64,000 bases of DNA. It comes from JBAXXL01 sp037127915 (GTDB lineage Bacteria; Bacteroidota; Ignavibacteria; Kapaibacteriales; UBA2268). This document shows positions 37,699 through 48,000 of the stretch, piece after piece. The notes under the pieces are model-generated. The model was not told where the DNA came from. It saw only the letters and a program-made list of their open reading frames with translations, and searched no databases. A program made the position numbers and the translations under genes. How positions within the stretch are numbered: position 1 is the first letter of the stretch; every line of letters begins with the position of its first letter. The stretch spans positions 22,882-86,881 of the forward strand of contig JBAXXL010000015.1 in NCBI GenBank assembly GCA_037127915.1, in the 5' to 3' direction.

Positions 37699-37850
37699 AT
37701 TCTAAATTAAACAAAATCTTAATAATAGCCAAAAGCGCGGCGGCTTTTTTTTTCATCCCATAGGGATGCAATATTGGTAGAAAATCAGTTAAACAGCGAA
37801 CACGAAGTGCCTTTAGGTACGACATATTCTATTTCGTCCCGATGGGACTT
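37699..37850. repeat. Intergenic repeat family A, second full copy with a shared upstream phrase
   Basis: 37699-37745 shares TTCTAAATTAAACAAAAT and TAATAGCCAAAAGCGCG with 34232-34275. 37754-37850 repeats CATCCCATAGGGATGCAATA, GAAGTGCCTTTAGGTACGAC and CGTCCCGATGGGACTT. The remaining 400-bp gap is AT-rich with nothing else recognised. Confidence 0.8.
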
Positions 37851-37969
37851 GATCTACACTTCAAAAGTTTAAACAATAAATTATTTGGATAAATCGTTTA
37901 TAAATCATAATTTTGTTTGTAATAGAATAGTCAAATGAATTAATGTATTTTTATTTCTTTGGAGTTTAT

Positions 37970-38581
37970 ATGAAGACTTTTCTTATCGCTTTAACTATCT
38001 GCTTAACAGTAACAACGGCATTTTCGCAGGGTCTTGATAACAAAGATTCCGATCCGGTTACGTTAGAAACATTTTCCGTTATTGACAATATGATTGTTTA
38101 TTCGGCAACCGCCGAAACGGAAAGAACATCCTATACTTATGATATGTATGGTAATATCGCATCAAGATTAGATCAAACGTGGTTAGGTAACGATTGGGTA
38201 GTAACCGGTCGAATGAGCGCGACTTATGCCGTAAACGGCAAACAACTGACTTTCCTCTATGAACGCAGGGTTAATGATAGTTGGGAAAACGCGAATAGAG
38301 GAACATATACTTACGATGCAAATTGGAATTTGCTGAAAACATTCTATGAAGTTTGGGATAAGACAACGTGGAAGGATTATTATCATTACGATTATACTTA
38401 TGATGCAAATGGAAATAGATTATCGGTTTGGTATGAGATTTGGGAGAATGAGCAATTGTTCGACACCTATAGAATTAACTATACTTATGACTCGCAAAAT
38501 AATTTATTGAGCAACCTAGTGGATCTGTGCATCCAGGTACCTGAGATTTTGCATTATTCACCGTTAGCATTAAGGCTATAA
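37970..38581 (+). CDS. Secreted YD-repeat-like protein, probably truncated
   Basis: 203 residues from the ATG at 37970, which has GGAG 6 bases upstream. A longer frame begins at 37943 but lacks a site. Signal peptide 1-19 (ending TAFS). Residues 35-180 contain repeats of the form YTYDxxGNxxSxxxExWxxxxW (YTYDMYGNIASR, YTYDANWNLLKT, YTYDANGNRLSV, YTYDSQNNLLSN). The pattern stops abruptly near residue 183, and the last 20 residues are unrelated. No T9SS domain follows. I infer a gene cut by insertion or deletion near 38515. Confidence 0.6.
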   Translation: MKTFLIALTICLTVTTAFSQGLDNKDSDPVTLETFSVIDNMIVYSATAETERTSYTYDMYGNIASRLDQTWLGNDWVVTGRMSATYAVNGKQLTFLYERRVNDSWENANRGTYTYDANWNLLKTFYEVWDKTTWKDYYHYDYTYDANGNRLSVWYEIWENEQLFDTYRINYTYDSQNNLLSNLVDLCIQVPEILHYSPLALRL

Positions 38582-38720
38582 TCATAATAATTTCTATTTT
38601 CATACAATTCTTTTTAGATATCTGATAACTCGTTTCATACTTTTATATTAACTTTGTTGCAAAATGTGTAATACTGATAAATAGCAGAATTTATTTTGGA
38701 AATGAAGTGAATTAGCGTCG

Positions 38721-38762
38721 CAAAAAAGGACCCCACCTCACATACATACTGAAGTGGAGTCC
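38721..38762 (-). terminator. Rho-independent terminator for the 1027-residue T9SS gene
   Basis: On the minus strand, GGACTCCACTTC pairs with GAGGTGGGGTCC (12 bp with two G-T pairs), followed by six T. It lies 16 bases beyond the stop codon. Confidence 0.8.
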
Positions 38763-38777
38763 AATTGAGTAATTGTC

Positions 38778-41700
38778 TTATCTAACTACGACAAAACTCT
38801 TTGTGCTACTATTCATCCCACTATATACAGTGCAATAATAAACACCGGGTGGAATATTTTCAGCAGAAAAACTAATTGAGCTTTTCCCTGATAATTCATT
38901 ATCGCCAAAGTGTTTGATTTCCATACCAAGCGAATTGTAGATTGAAATGCTTGTATTCTGACCAAAAGCAAGTAACCCATTATTCAAATCAATTGAAATG
39001 TTATCCGAAGCAGGGTTAGGATAAATGTTAGCCGTGCCGCCCAATAATCCGAGATTATCCTCTATTGCTTCGGGATATAGTGAAAAGGTATTAACCTTGT
39101 AAGTTATGCACCAAGGATTTTGAGATTCATAACCTTTTGGCACCCACCAGTTATTTTTTCCGGCAGTAGGTTTTATCCAGTAAACTGTTCCGCTGAAATG
39201 TGAAGTATCACCTTTAGCACCATGGAATGGACAATCAGTATTAATTGAAATATTCTTTGAATTTCCAAGCGAAATTGAACCATCATGCTTGGCTGTTGTA
39301 CCAATTCTTGATTCAAAACTGAAAATGTTAGTTGTCATTTCAACTCCTAAACCAAGTCCCATATCCAAACTTAAAGTCAACCCGGCACCTTTATACATAT
39401 CCTCACTTGTGGATCTTGTAACTACTGAATCAGTTTCAAATCCAATAGTTGAAGCCGCTCCGGCAGCCCATGAGTAATTGGCTGAATAAATCTTGTGATA
39501 ATCCCCTGGATTAACAGATCGGTTCATATATGATTTAAAATCGGATGGGTTCGGTGCATGAGCAACTGTATCTAAATAATATGGTATATAATCAATAAAT
39601 CTGTCGCTAATTTCAAGCGTGTAAATGTTATCAAGAAAGTTGTTGTTTCCATCGGTAAGTAAGAATTTTTTTCTAGTAATAATTGGTCTTAAGAATATCT
39701 TGTATCCTCTTTGTCTTCCTTCGGTAGGAAAAACAAGTCTGTTTTCAAAATTTTTCGTTGAGTATTCAGTTTTATTTTCTTTTGTTGCATGATGTTCGAA
39801 ATCGCCACCTAAGCCCTCGTATCTGAAAGAAATTGACCAGGAATTGCTTATTGATATAGTGCTGTCTTGAGACTGGCTTGTCGAAGAGCCAAATTCGAGG
39901 GACGAAGGATATATTTTATATTTGATAAGGTCACCTAAATTTTCTCCGTTTAATACATAAGGCGGAGGACCTTCAATAACTCCTAGAAGCTGGCTTATTC
40001 TTATATCAGGATTTGTGTCTGTTGTATCTGCTTCAGGGATGTAAGTCATTTTGTCAGAATTCCAGCATAGATATTCATATACCCCTTGTTTTTTTGAGTC
40101 TTTTGAGTCTATTCTTTGTACAACCAGAATAATTTTTTTCCCTAAAGCCTGCTGTGATGTTCCATAAGTTTTATAGTAAGAAAAAGCGTAAGGAATAAAT
40201 CTTTGATACTCTAAAGAACCATCTCCAATGTCCGAACCTGTAATTGGTAATTCCTCAGGTCTATATGCAAAACTATTCTCAATTGAATATTCAATTCTGG
40301 CAATTTGCTTATTGTTACCATAACTAAAGAAAATTTGAAGTTCATATCCATTAGTCATTCCACCATCAATGGTACCCGATACCATAGAAAAATTGCGGAC
40401 TTTATCTATATTCAATAATTGACATTCTTCTTCTCTGTCTTTATAAAATCTTAGAAGTTGAATTCCTGTATGTGCTTTATTTACATACCCTAAATATATT
40501 GTTTCGTTTCCATCAATATCTTTTGATGTACAGGCAGAAAGATTACCGAAATTATAATCCAGGTCGCTAGATTTAATGTTTAATGTACGTAAAAAAGTCC
40601 AATTAATCCCATCCAATGACCAGTCAACATTTAATTTTATTGTGTTGTTATCATTAGTAATATAAAAGAAATACAGAGTGTCTTTCAATACAGCAAGAGC
40701 TGGAGCTACACATATATGTAAAGAACGGCTTACGAAGTTTGCCAGAACATCACCATCATTAGCCAAAGTCCCAACACAATGATATATAGTAGCTAAATGA
40801 CTACTTTGGTCTTCTGGATGTTTCATACTTATATAAATCAAATTATCTTTATAAACACAACAAGCTGCTGGAAATTCAAGAGTATGGCCAGTTCTGTAAA
40901 AAGAACTATTGTCTAAAGTTACTTCGTTCTTATCATTTAAATTACCCTTAATAGTATAAGGTCCAACTGCATCATTTAAGAACTGAAATAATTTATTATT
41001 ATAGAAAATTCCAAATGACTTACCCGAAACATTTCTAGATTCATAATCATCATAATTAAAGTAAAAAGGATGGGAAGACCGAGTATAATTTGACCTTGAA
41101 TAATATTCACTAGATTCTATTCCCCAGGTATAACCATCTCTTCCATTTTTATCATCTCTACAATTTGTATATCCGTCATCAACAGTATTAACAGGATTAT
41201 CACATCTGTAATAACATGCCAAATCTTTGTAATTCGGGTGATAATCAGCAACAGGTATATGCATCCAATATCTTATGGTTTCAATTGGTATAGCTATTGT
41301 CCAATATCTAACCTCATCCATAAGTCCCTTGAAATATTCTCCTTTTGTAATTGGATTATATCCAATATAGTGCCTAACCAAGTTAAAAAGTGAATTTTTG
41401 GTTGAGTTTCTGACTACTTTGCTGTCATCATTTACTCCATTCAGATAAATGGAAACAGAATTTCCATCATACTGAGCGGTTATAGTGTACCATTTATTAT
41501 AATGCAATAACGTTTTTGAAGTTTGTATGAGCCAGCCAGTATCTACCTTAATTTGATAACTTAGATAGAATGTGGAATCTCCGCTTTTGACTAATCTAAG
41601 TAAATATCTACTATCAATATAGCTATTATTTTCGTCATTGCCATCAGTAAATAATGTAGCTGTACCTTTTAATGCAGGATCAATTTTAATACTGGCTTCA

Positions 41701-41861
41701 ATTGTTTGCACCTGAAAGTATAAATCATACGGGATCTTTATATAAGAAACCGGACTTTTAAAATTATATGCCCATCCGGAACCCTGTGAAAAGCTCAAGC
41801 TGCTGCTTGTGAGAAGAATGATGATAATCATCAATGCTAAAGAGAATAATTTCTTATTCAT
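38778..41861 (-). CDS. Large secreted LamG-domain protein with T9SS sorting domain
   Basis: 1027 residues. Signal peptide 1-25 (ending LSFSQ). LamG/concanavalin-like domain about 30-205 (YDGNSVSIYLNGV, GLMDEVRYW). A propeller-like middle (about 260-620) has repeated YLGYVN / LRFYKD strands. Residues about 650-930 contain long amphipathic strands and a Gly-rich hydrophobic stretch (GAGLTLSLDMGLGLGVEM, about 830-850). A T9SS domain begins near 945 (IYPNPASDN) and ends GVYYCTVY and FVVVR. Function unknown. The LamG part suggests glycan or surface binding. It has its own terminator and a long AT-rich upstream gap. Confidence 0.85.
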   Translation of the reverse strand: MNKKLFSLALMIIIILLTSSSLSFSQGSGWAYNFKSPVSYIKIPYDLYFQVQTIEASIKIDPALKGTATLFTDGNDENNSYIDSRYLLRLVKSGDSTFYLSYQIKVDTGWLIQTSKTLLHYNKWYTITAQYDGNSVSIYLNGVNDDSKVVRNSTKNSLFNLVRHYIGYNPITKGEYFKGLMDEVRYWTIAIPIETIRYWMHIPVADYHPNYKDLACYYRCDNPVNTVDDGYTNCRDDKNGRDGYTWGIESSEYYSRSNYTRSSHPFYFNYDDYESRNVSGKSFGIFYNNKLFQFLNDAVGPYTIKGNLNDKNEVTLDNSSFYRTGHTLEFPAACCVYKDNLIYISMKHPEDQSSHLATIYHCVGTLANDGDVLANFVSRSLHICVAPALAVLKDTLYFFYITNDNNTIKLNVDWSLDGINWTFLRTLNIKSSDLDYNFGNLSACTSKDIDGNETIYLGYVNKAHTGIQLLRFYKDREEECQLLNIDKVRNFSMVSGTIDGGMTNGYELQIFFSYGNNKQIARIEYSIENSFAYRPEELPITGSDIGDGSLEYQRFIPYAFSYYKTYGTSQQALGKKIILVVQRIDSKDSKKQGVYEYLCWNSDKMTYIPEADTTDTNPDIRISQLLGVIEGPPPYVLNGENLGDLIKYKIYPSSLEFGSSTSQSQDSTISISNSWSISFRYEGLGGDFEHHATKENKTEYSTKNFENRLVFPTEGRQRGYKIFLRPIITRKKFLLTDGNNNFLDNIYTLEISDRFIDYIPYYLDTVAHAPNPSDFKSYMNRSVNPGDYHKIYSANYSWAAGAASTIGFETDSVVTRSTSEDMYKGAGLTLSLDMGLGLGVEMTTNIFSFESRIGTTAKHDGSISLGNSKNISINTDCPFHGAKGDTSHFSGTVYWIKPTAGKNNWWVPKGYESQNPWCITYKVNTFSLYPEAIEDNLGLLGGTANIYPNPASDNISIDLNNGLLAFGQNTSISIYNSLGMEIKHFGDNELSGKSSISFSAENIPPGVYYCTVYSGMNSSTKSFVVVR

Positions 41862-42155
41862 TTGTACCTCAAAAATATTTTTTAAAAAATAATATTGTTA
41901 TCGTCATCTTATCGTCAAACTTTAGTCTTTAAATAGAAGTTTCTTGCCATTCTATTATTTTTTTTTATTTTGCCAAAAAATGCTATTACAAAATTATATT
42001 TATTTTTTAAAATAACCTAATATATTGTGTACTGTCAACATATTTCAAAATACAAAAATATTTGAAATAGTTTTTTTGCAAAATTCGTTTATAATACATT
42101 TTGCATTGTAAAAAAATGTTTGTAATTTTGAATAACTTTTTGAATAATATAAGAA

Positions 42156-42207
42156 GGGTTCTTCGTGTTTTTCAAAAACATGAGTTAATTAATGAATTTT
42201 AGAACCC
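42156..42207 (+). other. Structured leader or hairpin upstream of the barrel gene
   Basis: GGGTTCT (42156-42162) pairs with AGAACCC (42201-42207) and encloses a CGTGTTTTT / AAAAACATG hairpin. It sits 81 bases before the ATG at 42289, in an otherwise AT-rich 427-bp gap between divergent genes. It could be an mRNA leader or attenuator. There is no match to a riboswitch class I know. Confidence 0.35.
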
Positions 42208-42288
42208 GCAAATAGTCAATATTGTTTTGTGCCAATAGGAAATTCGTGAATAATTTATGGTTGAATTAGTGTAGAAGGATTATATATT

Positions 42289-43047
42289 ATGAAAATCGTC
42301 CAAATAATAACTCTAACAATACTTGTAGTGGGATCTGTATTAACTGCAAGTGCTCAGATTTTAAATATTGAACAAGAGCGGATTAAAACAGATACAACAG
42401 GTTGGGCTGGATCAGCTAAACTTTCTTTTCATTATTCAAAAACTGATCAGGAGCTAATATGCGGTGGTGCATTTATGCATATCCAGTATAAAACCAAACG
42501 AAGTTATTATCTAAACTTAACGGAATATAACCTTACAAAATCCTCCGGCAGTGAATATGTAAATGCCGGAATTCAACATTTTCGATATAATTATAAATTC
42601 AATGACTGGTTTTTTGGAGAAGCATTTACTCAGGCACAATTCAATAAGATATTGAAAGTAAAATTTCGTTGGTTATTAGCGGCAGGACCAAGGATAAAAA
42701 TTATCGAAACCAAGCCATTCAGTTTGTATTATGCGGCACTTTATATGTATGAATATGAAGAACTTTATGAAACTAATGATATTTGTCGTTATCACCGATT
42801 AAGCAGTTATATGTCATCGGTTTTTAAGTTAGGTGATAATTTAAACCTTATAAACACGAATTATTTTCAACCTAGAATCGATAAGTTTCCCGATTACCGG
42901 ATTTTTTCTCAAACTGATTTGAAGATAGGTATAAACAAGCATTTTTCCTTTCTCGCTAGCTATATTTATTCTTATGATGCCTTTCCTCCATTCGGTATTC
43001 CGAAAGAAACTCATTATATAGGCAATTCTCTGGCTTATGACTTTTAG
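42289..43047 (+). CDS. DUF481-like outer-membrane barrel protein
   Basis: 252 residues. Signal peptide 1-22 (ending LTASAQ). The body is beta-rich, with aromatic-alternating strands resembling the YdiY/DUF481 salt-stress-type barrel family (GWAGSAKLSFHYSK, YRYNYKFNDWFFGE-like strands, RWLLAAGPRIKI). It ends in Phe, as outer-membrane barrels usually do. AAGGA lies 9 bases before the ATG. The formyltransferase gene follows after 133 bases. Confidence 0.65.
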   Translation: MKIVQIITLTILVVGSVLTASAQILNIEQERIKTDTTGWAGSAKLSFHYSKTDQELICGGAFMHIQYKTKRSYYLNLTEYNLTKSSGSEYVNAGIQHFRYNYKFNDWFFGEAFTQAQFNKILKVKFRWLLAAGPRIKIIETKPFSLYYAALYMYEYEELYETNDICRYHRLSSYMSSVFKLGDNLNLINTNYFQPRIDKFPDYRIFSQTDLKIGINKHFSFLASYIYSYDAFPPFGIPKETHYIGNSLAYDF

Positions 43048-43180
43048 ATATTTATACCAAAAAGCAAATAAAAATAACTTAGAATAAATATTAATAGCTG
43101 GTTTGTAAATACCGGTCATGTGCAAGCAGAGGATTCAAAAAGCTAAGATAGTCATATAAAAAAAAATAAGATAAGCAATA

Positions 43181-44113
43181 ATGAAAAGCGAAGACATAAT
43201 CAATTATTTTGTGGTATTCAATAAACCCGGACGGAAGTTTACTTCAGAAAATGATACCCGCTGGGGAGGTCTTATTGAGCCTGAACCATTAGAAAATCCG
43301 AATAAAACCGATGCCGGCATTAGGGTCTTACTTTTTGGCAGTTGGGATTTTGGTTATATTGTACTCGAAACGCTGAAGAAATTTGAAAATAAGTATCCCG
43401 GGCTAATAAACCTTATTGGATTAGTAACAGATGATCCACTTAATCCAAATGCAAAAATCTCGCTTAAGAAACGTGTTTGGAATTTGCTTGATATACCTTA
43501 CCGTGTAATAGATGAGACTTTCATTATTGAATATGGGCTTAGCCATGGTATTCCTGTTTACACCGGCGAGGTTAAGGTAAATTCATTTCATGAGATTTTA
43601 CAAAAATGGAATCCAGATGCAATTTTTGTTTGTGTTTTCGGACAAGTGATTGATTATTTCACTATAAATTTACCCAATTATGGAATTTATAATTTCCATC
43701 CATCCGATTTGTCTTTGCATCAAGGAGCCGGACCTGCTCCCTATGACGATCTTGTTAAACGCAATGTTGGAACAGCAGTATGGTCGGTTCATCATGTTAC
43801 CGAGGAACTTGATTGCGGAGAAATAGTCGGTAAATCATCTCCGGTAAATGTTCTTGATGCTGAAGGGTCTCTTCCTAAAGACCCGTTAGTTGTTTATCAT
43901 AAACTTGGTGAAGTGCTAAGTCCATTAGCATTTTTTCTGGCAAAAGAGCTGGCTAGGAATTTTGAATTGAGTAATTCCGGGCGGATTGAACATATTGACT
44001 TTGACAGTCTTATACCAGATAAAATTAAAAATAAAATCATGCAACCGGTAATTTATAATACAATTACAGATGTATTATCTGTTCCTGATGACTTCCTATA
44101 TGAGTTTGGGTAG
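43181..44113 (+). CDS. Formyltransferase-family protein (Fmt/PurN-like)
   Basis: 310 residues. The formyl-transfer triad is visible: N171 and H173 in GIYNFHPSD and D211 in ELDCGEIV, with a Rossmann-like N-terminal half (RVLLFGSWDFGY, about 48). It transfers a formyl group from 10-formyl-THF, or hydrolyses it, on an unknown acceptor. An extra N-terminal region of about 45 residues is not seen in Fmt, and there is no def or tRNA-synthetase neighbour, so I infer a specialised (for example sugar or metabolite) formyltransferase. The 3' end overlaps the convergent membrane-protein gene by 18 bases. Confidence 0.75.
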   Translation: MKSEDIINYFVVFNKPGRKFTSENDTRWGGLIEPEPLENPNKTDAGIRVLLFGSWDFGYIVLETLKKFENKYPGLINLIGLVTDDPLNPNAKISLKKRVWNLLDIPYRVIDETFIIEYGLSHGIPVYTGEVKVNSFHEILQKWNPDAIFVCVFGQVIDYFTINLPNYGIYNFHPSDLSLHQGAGPAPYDDLVKRNVGTAVWSVHHVTEELDCGEIVGKSSPVNVLDAEGSLPKDPLVVYHKLGEVLSPLAFFLAKELARNFELSNSGRIEHIDFDSLIPDKIKNKIMQPVIYNTITDVLSVPDDFLYEFG

Positions 44114-44896
44114 AATAAACCGATAGGTAAGGTAAGCACTAATCCCTGAGATAAAGATTGATAAAAAAGTTCCGATATAAAGACCAGTATAAATGTACAG
44201 GTACCTAAGGGCAATCGCATAAACTGCTACTGTTATCATTCCAGTTACCATCAAAGTCTTAGTCATCGCTCTAGAGAATTCAATACCATGTGCCTTATAA
44301 GAAATCGTCAACACCGAAATAAACATAGCAGGGAAAGCAGTAATTATTCCTCCTAATATGGGTCCTCCAATTTTTGCAATTAAAACCGATAACATCACTA
44401 CACCTCCTCCAAACAAAGACCGAATTGCTAGATGTTTTTCAAGATACATTTTTTTATTAGAAGTGATTGACTTTATCAATAAAACCTTTTCCATAAGAAA
44501 ATATGCAAAAAGCATTACTAAGGCGTAGATTGCAAGGTTGAGTATGAAATTTTCCGAATGGGCAAAAAAAATGAAAATTGACGAAAGAAACCAAAAACAT
44601 AGACTAATTAAAATAGCAGGAATGAACCCACGGTGTGCGAGTGATGCATAAACAACAAGGAATAGGCAAGATATCGCAATTGCTATTGGGAATATTGTAG
44701 TATCAGATGAAGCAATTTCAGGGGTTTGGGTAAAACCAATAAAAAAGAACGACAATAATGCCGTTGAGGGGAGTCCACCGATAAATCCCCCGGTTTTACT
44801 GCCGAATCGAAGTCCGGCAAGTACAGTAAAGTATATCCAACTACTTCCGATTAAAAAAGTTAATAATAATTGAAATAGAAATATTGTTGTTATCAT
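44096..44896 (-). CDS. Polytopic membrane protein with internal duplication
   Basis: 266 residues with about eight hydrophobic helices. Two related Gly/Pro segments, GGFIGGLPSTALLSFFFIG (about 35-53) and GPILGGIITAFPAMFISVL (about 174-192), suggest an inverted or direct two-fold repeat as in small transporters (DUF3147-like in appearance). The basic loop KSITSNKKMYLEKH separates the halves. Substrate unknown. Tail-to-tail overlap with the formyltransferase gene. Confidence 0.6.
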   Translation of the reverse strand: MITTIFLFQLLLTFLIGSSWIYFTVLAGLRFGSKTGGFIGGLPSTALLSFFFIGFTQTPEIASSDTTIFPIAIAISCLFLVVYASLAHRGFIPAILISLCFWFLSSIFIFFAHSENFILNLAIYALVMLFAYFLMEKVLLIKSITSNKKMYLEKHLAIRSLFGGGVVMLSVLIAKIGGPILGGIITAFPAMFISVLTISYKAHGIEFSRAMTKTLMVTGMITVAVYAIALRYLYIYTGLYIGTFLSIFISGISAYLTYRFILPKLI

Positions 44897-45003
44897 TTGA
44901 GTATATACACCGAATAAGTTTTTTTATCATATAAGCAAAATCTTTGATTTCATAGAATAACATATTTCTAATCAAGCAATTATGCATATTATTCCTATGT
45001 TTT

Positions 45004-48000
45004 CTATTTCACTAACACCAGCGCCGCTTTGCATTTCTGCTCGCTCGGCATTTTGCCTTTGTATTTTTGGATTAGCTTCAGATTCATACCCACAGCGTTC
45101 GGGCAATAATTGTTTATTGGGATGTTTTTTGTCTTTGTCCCATTAATAACTTTTTCAGCTTGCTCACCCACTTTAATACCTACCTGAAAATAATTTGCTC
45201 CTAAAGCCGCGGTGATGCCTTTTTTAACTTCGTAAGGGTTTTCAGTGAAACAGGGAATGGAATTTCTATCAGCAACTTTGATAATGGCGGACAAAGCCTG
45301 TTTAACTGAATTATCTCCCGCAGTTATAAACACATCAATTCCATCGTTGATTAGAGAATTAACTGCTTCAAGAACATCGCCTGTAGCAGTTATAGTTTTT
45401 TCTTTGAGAACAAAACCGTGTTTTTTGGCGGCTATCCTAAGCTTTTCCATACACGCTTCCGAGGACGCTTCTGCGGAATTATAGACAATTCCGATTCTTC
45501 GAGCTTTTGGAAATATTTCTTTCACTAATAGAACAATTTTTTCCATTGGCTGGAAAGTTGCCACTCCGGTCAGATTTGCCTGATGGTTGGTTGCGGATTT
45601 CGCTACCCCCATACGATACGGATCGGTAACCGCTCCGAATATATGGGGAATAGTTTTATTGAAATTCGATACAACCTGCAATAAAGGAGTGGAGCAAGTT
45701 AATATATAATCATATTTATCTTCAATCAGTTTCTGCGTAATGGATTGAGCAATGGCAAATTCACCTTGCGCATTAAACTCAACCAATTCAATTTTGTTTT
45801 TTTCTAAAATCCCCGTTTTTTTCAAATAGCTTTTTATGCCATCTGCGGTTTCAATTAAAACAGGATTTTCATTAAAAAGTATAAGAGCTATTTTGCGTTT
45901 ATATTTTGTTACTACTTTTTTTTTTACAGCTTTTGTTGCTTTTATAGCTTTTACTACTTTTGTAGCGTCTTTATAAACGGATTTATTGATTTTAATACCG
46001 CAGGCTTTCGCTAAAGAATCGTTTATAATTAAATCCATTTTCTGAGTCATAATAACCGGCATTTTAGCAGGGTCTTCGCCTAAAAGAACGCGAACAATAT
46101 AATCACCTGCTTCGTAACCTGTTTGATAATAACTCGAACCGCAAGCTAAGACGGCATATCCGCCTGAAGCATGATCGGTGTCGAAAGAAAGCAACGGCAC
46201 TTTGAACTTTTTAGCTACTTTAGCATAAGCGTCGATACTCAAATTAACTGTATTGTCGCCCGGTGCTATAAATAGCTCAACTTTTTTGTTCGCCAATGCG
46301 TTCGCGGCATCCATTACCTCAGCGGAAGATGTTGCAGTCATTTCAATTAATTCCACATTAATTCTTTTGGCTTCTTCGCGCATCTTTATCATTACAGAAT
46401 TGGAGTTTGCTTCGGAACTATTATAAACTACGCCATAACGCTTGATATTTGGGAATGCTTTTTTGAACGTATTAAAAATCACATCAAGTTTTGGTGGGCA
46501 AGCCGAACCTGTCGCCCAAGGCAGATGGTCAGTCGTCGTTTTAGCGGCACCAATAGCGAATGGATTGTATGTATAGGTATAGATAACTTTTGTTTTAGAA
46601 TTCCCTCCACCTGCTTGGATTGCGCCTTGAACTACAGGTGTAGAAAGCGGAACGATTATATCCACGCCGCGGCGATTTAAATCCTGCATAATTTGCGAAA
46701 TCATATTGAAATCGCCGTTAGCATTTTTATAAAGAATTTTGAAATTGGCACCTTCAACAAAACCGCGCTCTGCCATAGCGTCGAAAATTCCCACTTTACA
46801 GAATTCAACCATAGGCTCAACGGAAAATTGCACCATTCCAATAGTTGGAATAATCTCAATATATTTTCCATCTTCGTCCACGTAGCGGCGCATTAATTTT
46901 TCGTATTTTGATGGAATCTTCAATCCGAATTTTGCTAACCTTTGTTTGTTAAATCCGTAATACGATAATTTATATTCTTCAAATGGGATGTCATTAGGAT
47001 TAGCACCGTGCAGTATTTTTTTCAAAATATGAGCTACTTTGATTCCGCTTTCGGTATAATCATAACCATAAGTTCCCGATACACCGCGTTCCAATGCCGA
47101 AGCTTCTGCTGAGAATACCGGAATTTTATATTTTTCGGCGACTTGAATAACAGATTCAATCGCGTTATAAACAATATTATCAGGTGGAAGAACTATTGCA
47201 TCTAGTTTTTTACTGCAAATTGTTTCAGCGGCTTCGTGAACATCCGCCGAACCGGTTATCGTCACACCTTCCAAAACGACATCGTTTCTTTCAGCAATAG
47301 CTTTGCGCAAATTTTCGACATTATATACTGCATTAGCGTGACCCGGATCCCAAATTGCTCCAATTCTGATTTTGCGATTGTACATTGAGCAAACCATATT
47401 GAGCAATGTTTTCATATCTACCGCGCCATAAGTACCTGTAACGTTTGGTAAATGTACTGAATCGCTTGTTCCCGCTTTAATTAGGAATGGATTGGCGACA
47501 GTTCCGAAAACTATAGGAGTGTCTTTGACACGTCCCATTGCCGCTTGTGTTGTCGGGGTTGAAAATGATATTATCGCATCAACTTTTTTCACTTGGAAAT
47601 TGGCGATTATTTGATTCGCTAATTGAACATCGCCGTTTGCATCTTGAAATAAAACTTCACAGCTGTCCAGAATTCCCATACGTTTCATTTCAGCATAAAA
47701 CGAATCGCGGGTAATATTTAGCAAACTATTATCAGAAAGCTGAATTACGCCAATTTTGTATTTTTTTGGCATATTATCTGTAACACTTTTTGAGCCGGTA
47801 TCTTCCATAAAGTTGGAGCTTACGAACCACAAAACCGGTATTAGCAATAGACAGATTAACAAAGCAATCAATTTCCCTTTGTTCTTTTTTATTCTATATT
47901 TTATTAAATTATGGTTTGGGTTTTCACTTTTCTTTGTGATTTTTGTAACAATCAAAGTAAGCAATACAAAGAAAGCCGTGATTAATTTCAAATCAATAGG

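Noticed and set aside
37943..37969. Earlier ATG for the YD-repeat protein.
   Set aside because: The later ATG at 37970 has GGAG in place and begins a proper signal peptide; the earlier one does not.
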